In this document: piece after piece, positions 22,691-30,597 of the stretch
Layout: every line of letters begins with the position of its first letter
Position numbering within the stretch: the stretch's first letter is position 1
Source: an uncultured Oscillospiraceae bacterium
Lineage (GTDB): Bacteria; Bacillota; Clostridia; Oscillospirales; Oscillospiraceae
NCBI GenBank assembly: GCA_934636865.1
Contig: CAKUBI010000015.1
Location: 1 to 45,437 of the forward strand
Direction: 5' to 3'
Length of the DNA: 45,437 bases
Program-made: the position numbers and the translations under genes
Notes under the pieces: generated by a model
Seen by the model: the letters and a program-made list of their open reading frames with translations, nothing else
Database searches by the model: none
Told to the model about the DNA's origin: nothing

Positions 22691-23704
22691 TTGATCGAAC
22701 TGAAACATTTAAGCAAGACCTTTGAGACCGCAGGCGGAAGGGTAGACGCGCTCAAGGACGTCTCCCTGACCATCCCGGATGGGGACGTTTACGGCATCAT
22801 CGGCATGAGCGGCGCGGGCAAGTCCACGCTCGTGCGCTGCATCAACATGCTCGAGCGCCCCACGTCCGGCGAGGTCATCGTGAACGGGCAGCGGCTCGAC
22901 ACGATGTCTCCCGCGCAGCTGCGCGCGGCGCGGCACGATATCACGATGATCTTCCAGCGCTTCAACCTGCTGATGCAGCGGAACTGTCTCGCCAATGTCT
23001 GCTTCCCGATGGAACTTTCCGGATTGCGGGGAGAAAAGAAGTGGCGTGAGCAGCGGGCGCTTGAGCTGCTCGATATTGTGGGACTCAAGGATAAGGCCAA
23101 GGCCTATCCCGCGCAGCTCTCCGGCGGCCAGCAGCAGCGCGTGGCCATTGCCCGCGCGCTTGCGACGAACCCGAAGGTCCTGCTGTGCGACGAGGCGACG
23201 AGCGCGCTGGACCCCAAGACCACGCGCCAGATCCTCGAGCTGATCGGCGACATCAACAAAAAGCTCGGCATCACCGTCGTCATCATCACGCACCAGATGA
23301 GCGTCGTGAAGGAGGTCTGCAACCACGTTGCGATCCTCGATGACGGCGAGGTCGTGGAGGAGGGGCTCGTTTCGACCGTATTCTCCGCGCCTAAGTCCGC
23401 CGCGGCGCGCCATCTTGTTTTTCCGCGCGGCGCAGACATCGACGTGTCCGACCCGCAGCAGCAGCGCCGCATCCGCCTGATCTTCCGCAGCGCGAAAACG
23501 ACCTCCATCCCGCTGGTGGCCCGCCTTGCGACGGAGGAAAATGTCACCGCGACTGTCATTTCTGCTACGACCCAGAAGCTCTCTGAGGAGGTCTACGGCG
23601 GGATGCTGCTCGGTGTGCCGAACGCGCAGTTCGAACAGGCGATGGACTTTTTCAAGGGCATCGAAAATTTGCAGGTAGAGGAGGCGAGCGTCGATGTACA
23701 GTAA
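22691..23704 (+). CDS. metN: Methionine ABC transporter ATP-binding protein
   Basis: A 337-residue ATPase starting with TTG after AAAGGAGGG. Walker A is GMSGAGKST (38-46), the signature is LSGGQQQR and Walker B/D-loop is LLCDEATSALDP. The C-terminal 80 or so residues form the NIL ligand-binding domain, which in E. coli MetN binds methionine and inhibits transport when it builds up inside. It energises import through MetI. It overlaps metI by 11 bases. Confidence 0.95.
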   Translation: MIELKHLSKTFETAGGRVDALKDVSLTIPDGDVYGIIGMSGAGKSTLVRCINMLERPTSGEVIVNGQRLDTMSPAQLRAARHDITMIFQRFNLLMQRNCLANVCFPMELSGLRGEKKWREQRALELLDIVGLKDKAKAYPAQLSGGQQQRVAIARALATNPKVLLCDEATSALDPKTTRQILELIGDINKKLGITVVIITHQMSVVKEVCNHVAILDDGEVVEEGLVSTVFSAPKSAAARHLVFPRGADIDVSDPQQQRRIRLIFRSAKTTSIPLVARLATEENVTATVISATTQKLSEEVYGGMLLGVPNAQFEQAMDFFKGIENLQVEEASVDVQ

Positions 23705-24398
23705 TCTCTTTTCCCCTGAGTCCATGGCGGAGCTTTCCGTCGCCATGCAGACCCAGTTCCCCAAAGCGATCTGGGAGACATTTTATGTGACGCTCCTTTC
23801 TACGGCGCTGGCCATCGTCATCGGCCTTCCGCTGGGTGTTTTGCTCGTGGCGGGGGAGAAGGACGGCGTGCTGCCGCTGCCGAAGGCATTGATGAGCGTG
23901 CTGAACGTCATCATCAACCTTCTGCGCTCCATTCCGTTCCTTATTTTAATGATCATGGTCTTTCCGCTCTCGCGCCTGATCATCGGCACGACCGTCGGCA
24001 CGACCGCGACCATCGTGCCGCTCGTGGTGGCGGCGTTCCCGTTTGTCGCAAGATTGGTTGAAAGCAGTCTGCGCGAGGTGGACCCCAACATCATCGAAGC
24101 GGCGCAGAGCATGGGCGCGACGCCCATGCAGATCATCTGCAAGGTGATGATCCCCGAGAGCGTGCCCTCGCTCCTGCAGAACTTCACCATCGCGCTCACG
24201 ACCATTCTCGGCTACTCCGCGATGAGCGGTATCATCGGCGGCGGCGGCCTCGGCAAGATCGCCATCGACTATGGCTACTACCGCTACAAGTACCTTGTGA
24301 TGTTTGCGGCCGTCGTGCTGCTCATCATCCTGGTGCAGATCTTCCAGTCGCTCGGCACGCATCTTTCCATCAAGAGCGACAAGCGGCTCAAAAAGTAA
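23694..24398 (+). CDS. metI: Methionine ABC transporter permease
   Basis: A 234-residue permease with about five membrane helices and the EAA coupling loop EAAQSMGATPMQIICKVMIPE (only its first part is diagnostic: EAAxxxGA). The end SGIIGGGGLGKIAIDYGY is typical of MetI. It forms the channel with two MetN subunits. The start overlaps the end of metN. A terminator (24412-24451) closes the operon. Confidence 0.95.
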   Translation: MYSNLFSPESMAELSVAMQTQFPKAIWETFYVTLLSTALAIVIGLPLGVLLVAGEKDGVLPLPKALMSVLNVIINLLRSIPFLILMIMVFPLSRLIIGTTVGTTATIVPLVVAAFPFVARLVESSLREVDPNIIEAAQSMGATPMQIICKVMIPESVPSLLQNFTIALTTILGYSAMSGIIGGGGLGKIAIDYGYYRYKYLVMFAAVVLLIILVQIFQSLGTHLSIKSDKRLKK

Positions 24399-24411
24399 AG
24401 ATGAAAGAAAG

Positions 24412-24451
24412 AAAGAGCGTCCCCGTCAAACGGCGAGAGCGCTCTTTTTTT
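24412..24451 (+). terminator. Terminator of the metQNI operon
   Basis: AGAGCG...CGCTCT outer stem with an inner CCGT/ACGG pair, followed by T7, 14 bases after metI. Confidence 0.85.
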
Positions 24452-24482
24452 GATCTTTGTGCAATTTCTTTGAACATGCATA

Positions 24483-24519
24483 TTGCAATTTTAAAACAAA
24501 AATGCAGCAAAAATTGCAA
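24483..24519. repeat. 10-bp perfect inverted repeat upstream of the protease promoter
   Basis: TTGCAATTTT (24483-24492) and AAAATTGCAA (24510-24519), 17 bp apart, end 6 bases before the -35 box. It could be an operator or an A/T-rich UP-element. Confidence 0.45.
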
Positions 24520-24525
24520 AACGTC

Positions 24526-24554
24526 TTGTCATGCGCAGAGGAGACTGCTATAAT
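24526..24554 (+). promoter_or_regulatory. Promoter of the site-2 protease-scpAB gene run
   Basis: -35 TTGTCA (24526-24531), 17-bp spacer, consensus -10 TATAAT (24549-24554), 57 bases before the GTG start. Confidence 0.78.
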
Positions 24555-24611
24555 AAGAACAGAATGCAGTGTAAGTCCATCGGATTTGCATATTTTTTGT
24601 GGAGAAGTTGC

Positions 24612-25271
24612 GTGGATAGCTTTCAGGAACTTGTCCAGTCGATCGACTGGAGCGCGCTAACCAATGCGCTTTTGCGTGTGCTCGGCGTCTTTTTATGTCT
24701 GACGGTGCATGAGACCTGCCACGGCCTTGCGGCCTACGCCCTCGGCGACCCGACGGCCAAGCGCGAGCACCGGCTGAGCCTGAACCCGCTGCACCATATC
24801 GACTGGTTCGGCTTGGCGGCGATGCTGCTGGTGGGCTTCGGCTGGGCCAAGCCCGTGCCGGTGGACATGCGGTATTTTAAAAAGCCCAAACAGGGCATGG
24901 CGCTCACGGCGCTTGCGGGCCCGGTATCGAACCTTTTGCTGGCGGTCGTGCTGATGTTTCTGGCGCGGCTCGTGCTCACGCATTATACCGATACCGCGCT
25001 GTGCGCCGCGGTGCTCAGATTTCTTGCGGCAACGGCGTCCATGAGCATCGGACTGGGGCTTTTCAACCTCATCCCCATCTCGCCGCTCGACGGATCGAAG
25101 GTGCTTTTTGCCTTCCTGCCCGACCGCGCGTATCTGACGCTGATGCGCTATGAAAAGTACGGCATGGCGGTGCTCTTCGTGCTCGTGTGGCTCGGCGTAG
25201 GGGACAATATCCTCAGCACGGCCATCTCCCGCGTGTACTCCTTTTTAGTAAATCTGATCGTATTGAGATGA
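24612..25271 (+). CDS. Site-2 protease family (M50) membrane metalloprotease
   Basis: A 219-residue polytopic membrane protein with the zinc motif HETCH (H33-H37) in the first helix and the third-ligand motif NLIPISPLDG (D160) in a later one. These identify a rhomboid-unrelated site-2 (M50) protease, YwhC-like. The substrate is unknown; scpA-neighbouring M50 genes are common in Clostridia. The open frame goes back to 24531, into the promoter. The GTG at 24612 with GGAGAAG upstream is the best start and leaves a normal N-terminus. Confidence 0.87.
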   Translation: MDSFQELVQSIDWSALTNALLRVLGVFLCLTVHETCHGLAAYALGDPTAKREHRLSLNPLHHIDWFGLAAMLLVGFGWAKPVPVDMRYFKKPKQGMALTALAGPVSNLLLAVVLMFLARLVLTHYTDTALCAAVLRFLAATASMSIGLGLFNLIPISPLDGSKVLFAFLPDRAYLTLMRYEKYGMAVLFVLVWLGVGDNILSTAISRVYSFLVNLIVLR

Positions 25272-25276
25272 AGTGA

Positions 25277-26062
25277 ATGGACAGTCCCGTTTTCAAGCTG
25301 GAAGGCGTGGTCCACGAGCGCAGCGCGGAGACGCTGCAGGACTTTGAAGGTCCGCTGGACCTTATCCTCTTCCTGCTTTCAAAAAATAAAATAGAGATCC
25401 AGGATATTCCCATCGCGCTCATTCTGGACCAGTACCTCGCCTATCTCGAGCAGCGCAAGCAGCTCGACCTCGAGGTCGCGAGCGAGTTCATCACGATGGC
25501 GGCGCACCTGATGTATATCAAAACGCGCATGCTTTTGTCGCTCGAGGACGAGCAGGCGCAGAGCGAGATGGACGAGCTGATCGCGTCTCTCAAGGAGCGG
25601 CAGCAGAAGGACACCTATCTTCGCATCAAGGCGCTGACGCAGGCGCTCGGCCCCATGGGCGAGTTCGGATGCAGCATCACAACGCGCGACCCCGAGCCGG
25701 TGCAGCACGGCAAGGTCTACGAATACAGCCACGAAAAGGCGGACCTCGTGCTTGCGATGCAGGCGGTCTTTGACCGCGGGGAAAAGCTTTCAGCGCCGCC
25801 GGGCGCGGCGCTGAGCGAGATTGTGCGCCGCGAGCCGTACCCCGTCAAGGGCAAGGCCGAGGAGATCCTGCGCCGGCTGAAGGAATTCGGTATGACGCGC
25901 TTTCGGCTTCTGTTCCGCGGCAGCCGCAGCCGCAGCGAGATCGTGGCGACGTTTATCGCCGTTCTGGAGCTCTGCCGCGAGAAGGTCATCCATCTTGCCG
26001 GGTCCGACACCGACTGCACGGTGGAGTGCGGCGAGGATGCGGAAAAGTCCATCAATTTATAA
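25277..26062 (+). CDS. scpA: Segregation and condensation protein A
   Basis: A 261-residue kleisin subunit that bridges the SMC heads in the chromosome-organising SMC-ScpAB complex. The N-terminal signature FEGPLDLILFLLSKNKIEI is present at about residues 23-41, followed by DLEVASEFITMAAHLMYIKT. The C-terminal winged-helix part contains IVATFIAVLELCREKVI. The ribosome site is weak, and the start 5 bases after the protease stop suggests coupling. scpB is 18 bases downstream. Confidence 0.95.
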   Translation: MDSPVFKLEGVVHERSAETLQDFEGPLDLILFLLSKNKIEIQDIPIALILDQYLAYLEQRKQLDLEVASEFITMAAHLMYIKTRMLLSLEDEQAQSEMDELIASLKERQQKDTYLRIKALTQALGPMGEFGCSITTRDPEPVQHGKVYEYSHEKADLVLAMQAVFDRGEKLSAPPGAALSEIVRREPYPVKGKAEEILRRLKEFGMTRFRLLFRGSRSRSEIVATFIAVLELCREKVIHLAGSDTDCTVECGEDAEKSINL

Positions 26063-26080
26063 AGAAAATCGAGGAATACT

Positions 26081-26698
26081 ATGTCTCTGGAATCTTTGGA
26101 CCTGCACGAGGTCGAGGCGGCTATGGAGGCCATTTTGTTCGCCAGCGGCGAACCGCTCCCAATCGAGCGCATCTGCCTTGCGCTTGACCTCGACCGCCCG
26201 ACGGCGGAGCAGATCCTGCAAAAGCTCGGCGATTCCTATGCCTTTGACCGCCGCGGCATCCGTCTTGTGCGCATGGAGGAGAGTTATCAGCTCTGCTCCT
26301 CGCCCGACTATGCGGACGTGATCCGAAAGGCCTTCGAGATCCGTAAGACCGCACGCCTTTCTCAGCCCGCGCTGGAGGTGCTGACGATCGTCGCCTACTA
26401 CCAACCCACGACCCGCGCCTATATCGATCAGGTGCGCGGCGTGGACAGCGCGTACACGGTGGGCCTTCTTTTGGAGCGCGGCTTCATCGAAGAGTGCGGA
26501 AGATTGCAGGTGCCGGGACGGCCGAGACTGTACCGCACGACGAAAAGATTCCTGCGCGACTTCCATTTAAGCTCTCTCGACGAGCTGCCTGAGATGCCGG
26601 GCATCGAGACCGATGGCCAGCTCCGCATGGCCGAGGACGGCACCATTTTCGACCCGCACGCGGCGAGCGTGCAGGAGGATGACGCGCAGGAGCAGTAA
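26081..26698 (+). CDS. scpB: Segregation and condensation protein B
   Basis: A 205-residue ScpA partner made of two winged-helix domains. The family pattern includes AAMEAILFASGEPLPIERI, LSQPALEVLTIVAYYQPTTR and the RGVDSAYTVGLLLERGFI stretch, then GRPRLYRTT. It acts in the SMC complex. The start has GAGGAA upstream. Its neighbours are scpA and the ytfI/ytfJ pair. Confidence 0.95.
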   Translation: MSLESLDLHEVEAAMEAILFASGEPLPIERICLALDLDRPTAEQILQKLGDSYAFDRRGIRLVRMEESYQLCSSPDYADVIRKAFEIRKTARLSQPALEVLTIVAYYQPTTRAYIDQVRGVDSAYTVGLLLERGFIEECGRLQVPGRPRLYRTTKRFLRDFHLSSLDELPEMPGIETDGQLRMAEDGTIFDPHAASVQEDDAQEQ

Positions 26699-26728
26699 AA
26701 GCGGCAATACGGAAAGGGAGGTGGTCGC

Positions 26729-27412
26729 GTGACCGCGCTGAAGGTGATCGGCATCATCGTGCTGATCTTCATCCTGATCGGGCTCATCCGCGCGGGCGCG
26801 GTGGTCCGCTTCGGCGAAGCGCTGGAGCTGAAGATCCTCATCGGCCCGTTCCGCATAACGCTGCTGCCCGCGAAGGAGCGGAAGGCAAAGCCGCCCGAAG
26901 AAAAGAAGCTGGAGGAACCGGCAGAGAAAAAGAAGAAGGAAAAGACCCATACGCTGCCGAAGCTCACGAAAGACGAGCTGCGCGAGCTCATCGAAACGGC
27001 CTTCGCGGCGCTGAAAGAAACGGCAAGGCGCGCCTGCAGGCGCCTTCGCATCGACCCGCTGGAGGTGCTCGTCGTTTTCGGCGGGGAGGATCCGGCGGAC
27101 ATTGCGCAGACCTACGGCTATGCGAGCGCCGCCATGTGGGGCGTAATGCCGCACCTTGAGGATCTTTTCAACATCCCGGACCCCTCGCTGCACCTGCGCA
27201 TGGACTACGGCGCGAAGAAAACGCGCGCGGAGGGGACGGCGGGCGTCTCGTTTCGCATCTGGGATGGGCTCGTGATCGCGTTTGCGCTGCTCGTGCCGAT
27301 GCTTAAATGGTACCGCCGCTTCCGCAGGGCGCACAAAAACGACGAGAGTGCGGAAATGAAGGCGGAATCAACGGAAAACCGTGAAACACAGGATGAAAAA
27401 CTGACTGCATAA
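26729..27412 (+). CDS. DUF2953 family protein (YtfI-like)
   Basis: A 227-residue protein starting with GTG after GGGAGGTGG. It has one N-terminal membrane helix (about 5-22), then a lysine/glutamate-rich linker (about 50-72). A folded domain follows with ALKETARRACRRLRIDPLEVLVVFGGEDPAD and, near 170, a second hydrophobic stretch. This matches DUF2953, whose function is not known. It is next to gerW, as ytfI is to ytfJ in Bacillus, where both are sporulation-linked. Confidence 0.82.
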   Translation: MTALKVIGIIVLIFILIGLIRAGAVVRFGEALELKILIGPFRITLLPAKERKAKPPEEKKLEEPAEKKKKEKTHTLPKLTKDELRELIETAFAALKETARRACRRLRIDPLEVLVVFGGEDPADIAQTYGYASAAMWGVMPHLEDLFNIPDPSLHLRMDYGAKKTRAEGTAGVSFRIWDGLVIAFALLVPMLKWYRRFRRAHKNDESAEMKAESTENRETQDEKLTA

Positions 27413-27431
27413 AGAAGAAAGGACGTATCTT

Positions 27432-27830
27432 ATGGAAAACATCGAAAAAAAGACACCGCTCAACGACCTGATGAACACGACGATGGATAAGATTCGTGAC
27501 ATGGTCGACTCCAACACCATTATTGGAGAACCCATCACCACGCCCGACGGCGTGACCGTCATTCCTGTTTCGCGCGTGAGCTTCGGCTTCGGCGCGGGCG
27601 GCGGCGACTACGGCAAGAGCGAGCCCAGCCACTTCGGCGGCGGCGCGGGCGCGGGCGTCAAGGTCGATCCCGTGGCGTTCCTTGTCGTCAAGGACGGGCT
27701 GACGCGCGTGATGCCCGTCGCCATCCCGGCGGCGGCCACGGTGGACCGCGTGCTCGACCTCGTGCCCGAGGTGCTGGACCGCGTGCAGAATTTCGTGGAT
27801 AAAAAGCGCGAGGAGAAAGATATCTATTGA
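27432..27830 (+). CDS. gerW: GerW family sporulation protein (YtfJ)
   Basis: A 132-residue protein of the YtfJ/GerW family, which is required for normal spore germination in Bacillus. Typical features are TTPDGVTVIPVSRVSFGFG, a glycine-rich stretch (FGAGGGDY, FGGGAGAGVKVDPVAFLVV) and a helical charged tail. The ATG follows AGAAAGGA. Position after DUF2953 supports the call. Confidence 0.93.
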   Translation: MENIEKKTPLNDLMNTTMDKIRDMVDSNTIIGEPITTPDGVTVIPVSRVSFGFGAGGGDYGKSEPSHFGGGAGAGVKVDPVAFLVVKDGLTRVMPVAIPAAATVDRVLDLVPEVLDRVQNFVDKKREEKDIY

Positions 27831-27872
27831 TCCGGGGCATAATAGGAGCATTCTTTTTAAGGGAGTGATCCT

Positions 27873-28997
27873 ATGGCGCGGATGCTGCGCGGCTGTTTCT
27901 CATTTTTCCTTGCGGTGGTTTGCGTGACAGGCAGTATTGCTTGTCACGCTTCCGCGCCCGGGACCTCTGCCGCCGCCTTTGTTCTGATGGAGGCGGAGAG
28001 CGGGCGGGTGCTCGCGGCGGGGAACGAAACGCAGGAGCGCAGCATCGCGAGCACGACGAAGATCATGACCTGCCTTGTCGCGCTGGAGCACAGCGAGCTT
28101 ACGGACAAGGTCACGGTCAGGCGCGAGCATCTGCGCGAGGGCTCGTCGATGTACCTTGCCGAGGGGGAAACGCTCACGATGGAGGAGCTTCTCTACGGGC
28201 TGATGCTGCCCTCCGGCAACGACGCGGCGGAGTGCATCGCCGCCTACTGCGGCGGCGACGGCGGCAGCAAACAGTTCATCCGGTGGATGAACGAGAAGGC
28301 CGCCGCGCTCGGCATGACGCACACGTCGTTCGCAAACCCCAGCGGACTTGATGAAAACGGGCACCATTCCTGTGCCCTCGATATGGCGCGCCTTGCGGCC
28401 TGTGCGATGCGCGATCCGACCTTCACGCGCATCGTCTCGACGCGCACGGCGAGCGTCGGCACGCGCACGATGACCAACCACAATAAGCTGCTCGGAAATT
28501 ACTCCGGCTGCATCGGCCTCAAGACGGGCTACACCGGCGACGCCGGGCGGACGCTCGTCACCTGCGCCGAACGCGGCGGGATGCGCCTGATCGCCGTCAC
28601 GCTGCACGACGGCAGCGACTGGGCGGATCACGCTGCGCTGTATGACTACGGCTTTGCCGCCTTCCACCGCGAATGCGGCGCGAAAAAGGGCGAAGCGTAC
28701 CGGACGGTCGAAGTGAGCGGCGCCGCCGTGACGGCGGTCGCGAAGGAGAGCTTTTTCTACCCCGTGTCCGAGGGGGAGACGCTTACCGTGCGCACGGAGC
28801 TTTCATCTCTGCCGGCGCTGCCCGTGAAGAAGGGGCAGGCGCTCGGCGAGCTGGTCGTCTCCTGCAATGGGACCGAGGTCGGGCGCGCGGCGCTCGTGAG
28901 CGCGGGGAACGTCTCCGCGCCGCAGACGGGCGAAAAGCAGGAGAAAAACGAAAAAACACCGCTTGCGAAGAGGCTTTGGGATCTCTTCGCGGCATAG
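27873..28997 (+). CDS. dacF: D-alanyl-D-alanine carboxypeptidase (penicillin-binding, DacB/DacF type)
   Basis: A 374-residue secreted serine peptidase trimming the terminal D-Ala of peptidoglycan. It has an N-terminal signal peptide, and all three active-site motifs are visible: S60-T-T-K63, S114-G-N116 and K217-T-G219. The C-terminal beta domain (about 275-345) is followed by a short amphipathic anchor (PLAKRLWDLFAA). Neighbours gerW, scpAB and rluB echo the Bacillus dacB/dacF surroundings, where it works in spore cortex formation. The sequence alone does not separate DacB from DacF. The ATG follows AAGGGAGTG. Confidence 0.9.
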   Translation: MARMLRGCFSFFLAVVCVTGSIACHASAPGTSAAAFVLMEAESGRVLAAGNETQERSIASTTKIMTCLVALEHSELTDKVTVRREHLREGSSMYLAEGETLTMEELLYGLMLPSGNDAAECIAAYCGGDGGSKQFIRWMNEKAAALGMTHTSFANPSGLDENGHHSCALDMARLAACAMRDPTFTRIVSTRTASVGTRTMTNHNKLLGNYSGCIGLKTGYTGDAGRTLVTCAERGGMRLIAVTLHDGSDWADHAALYDYGFAAFHRECGAKKGEAYRTVEVSGAAVTAVAKESFFYPVSEGETLTVRTELSSLPALPVKKGQALGELVVSCNGTEVGRAALVSAGNVSAPQTGEKQEKNEKTPLAKRLWDLFAA

Positions 28998-29009
28998 GGA
29001 GGGGTCGTT

Positions 29010-29720
29010 CTGGCAGAGGAACGCATACAAAAACTCATCGCTGCGGCGGGGCTGTGCTCCCGCCGCACGGCGGAGCAGTGGATGGCTGAGGGCCGCGTGC
29101 GCGTGAACGGCGGGACCGCCGTGATCGGACAGCGGGCGGACCCCGAGCGGGATGAGATCACGGTGGACGGCAGACCCATCGCGCGCGTGGAGCAAAAGCG
29201 CTATCTGATGCTCAACAAGCCGCGCGGCTATGTCTGCACGCTGTCGGACGAAAAGGGGCGGCCCACGGTCGCTTCGCTTGTCGCGGACTGCGGCGCGCGC
29301 GTCTATCCCGTGGGGCGGCTGGACCTCGACTCCGAGGGGCTGCTGCTTTTGACGAACGACGGCGAGTGGATGCAGCATTTGCTCCACCCGCGCTACGAGG
29401 TGAACAAGACCTACCGCGTCACCGTCGCGGGCGAGGTCGGCGGCTGCGAGAAAAGGCTTGCCGCGGTGACGGAGCTGGACGGCGAGCCCATCCGCCGCGC
29501 GCAGGTGCGCGCGCTGTCGAAGGGGAAGGACACCGCCGTTCTTTCCATCACCATCCACGAGGGGAAAAACCGCCAGATCCGGCGCATGTGCGCCTCCTGC
29601 GGCCTTTTCGTCAAGCGGTTGCAGCGCGTGCGCGAGCACACGCTCGCACTCGGCGACCTTCCGAGCGGCAAGTGGCGCGACCTGACGGAGCAGGAAGTCC
29701 TTGCAACAAAATCAAACTGA
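29010..29720 (+). CDS. rluB: 23S rRNA pseudouridine synthase (RluB/RsuA family), CTG start
   Basis: A 236-residue enzyme modifying uridines in 23S rRNA. The N-terminal S4 RNA-binding domain (RIQKLIAAAGLCSRRTAE, about 5-22) precedes the catalytic domain with VGRLDLDSEGLLLLTNDG, in which the first D of GRLDxDSEG is catalytic. KNRQIRRMC follows near the end. The first in-frame ATG (29082) would cut into the S4 domain. The frame extends upstream with no ATG, GTG or TTG, and AGGGAGGGG lies 5 bases before a CTG at 29010. I therefore propose CTG initiation. Confidence 0.85.
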   Translation: MAEERIQKLIAAAGLCSRRTAEQWMAEGRVRVNGGTAVIGQRADPERDEITVDGRPIARVEQKRYLMLNKPRGYVCTLSDEKGRPTVASLVADCGARVYPVGRLDLDSEGLLLLTNDGEWMQHLLHPRYEVNKTYRVTVAGEVGGCEKRLAAVTELDGEPIRRAQVRALSKGKDTAVLSITIHEGKNRQIRRMCASCGLFVKRLQRVREHTLALGDLPSGKWRDLTEQEVLATKSN

Positions 29721-29733
29721 CAGAGGCGATCAT

Positions 29734-30597
29734 ATGACGAAGAATATTTTACATAATATTGAAAAGAACATGAGCAGCTTTTCCAAGGGGCAGAAGCTCA
29801 TTGCGCGCTTCATCCTGGAAAACTACGACAAGGCGGCGTTCATGACCGCGAGCAAGCTCGGCAAGACCGTGCAGGTCAGCGAATCGACCGTGGTGCGCTT
29901 CGCCACCCAGCTCGGCTACGACGGGTATCCCAGCATGCAGCGCGCCTTACAGGAGATGATCCGCGGCAAGCTCACGAGCATCCAGCGCATCCAGGCGTCC
30001 GACGGCGAGCTCGCGGGCTCGGATCTGATGACGAACGTTTTGCAGCGCGACATGGAGAAGATCCGCATGGCCATCGACCAGACCGAGGGCGCAGAGTTCG
30101 AGCGCGTGGTCGATACGATTATCAGCGCGAAGAAGATCTACATCGTGGGCTTCCGCTCCTCGTCGTTCCTCGCGGGGTACTTAAACTTCTACTTCCGCCT
30201 GATCTTTGAAAACGTCGTGCTCGTGCAGGGCGGCGCGGCCGGTACGTTCGACCAGCTCTTCCGCGTGTCGCCGGGCGATGTGGTCATCGGCATCTGCTTC
30301 CCGCGCTACAGCGAGCTGGCGCTCAAGACCATCCATTTTGCGAGCGACCGCGGCGCGACCGTCGTCGGCATCACCGACAGCGAGATGTCGCCGATCAATC
30401 AGGAATCGTCCTGCTCGCTGCTCGTGCGCAACGAGATGATCTCGTTCGTGGACTCTCTCGCCGCGCCGATGAGCATGCTCAACGCGCTCATCCTCGCCGT
30501 TGCGAACAAGAAGGGCGCGGACATTGCCGCCACGTTCACCGAGCTCGACCACATCTGGGATCGCTTCGGCATTTTCGGAAAGGTCGAAGATGAATAA
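29734..30597 (+). CDS. RpiR-family transcriptional regulator (HTH plus SIS domain)
   Basis: A 287-residue regulator. The N-terminal helix-turn-helix (ASKLGKTVQVSESTVVRFATQLGYDGY, about 39-65) is typical of RpiR/MurR. The C-terminal SIS domain (about 125-255; KKIYIVGFRSS, then VVIGICFPRYSELALKTI) binds phosphosugars. The effector cannot be told; no sugar gene adjoins. The ATG at 29734 with GAGG upstream is preferred over the in-frame 29701, which lies in rluB. Its end overlaps the next start. Confidence 0.9.
   Translation: MTKNILHNIEKNMSSFSKGQKLIARFILENYDKAAFMTASKLGKTVQVSESTVVRFATQLGYDGYPSMQRALQEMIRGKLTSIQRIQASDGELAGSDLMTNVLQRDMEKIRMAIDQTEGAEFERVVDTIISAKKIYIVGFRSSSFLAGYLNFYFRLIFENVVLVQGGAAGTFDQLFRVSPGDVVIGICFPRYSELALKTIHFASDRGATVVGITDSEMSPINQESSCSLLVRNEMISFVDSLAAPMSMLNALILAVANKKGADIAATFTELDHIWDRFGIFGKVEDE

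Noticed and set aside
29082..29720. ATG 29082 as the start of rluB
   Set aside because: It would remove most of the S4 RNA-binding domain that is plainly encoded upstream in the same frame.
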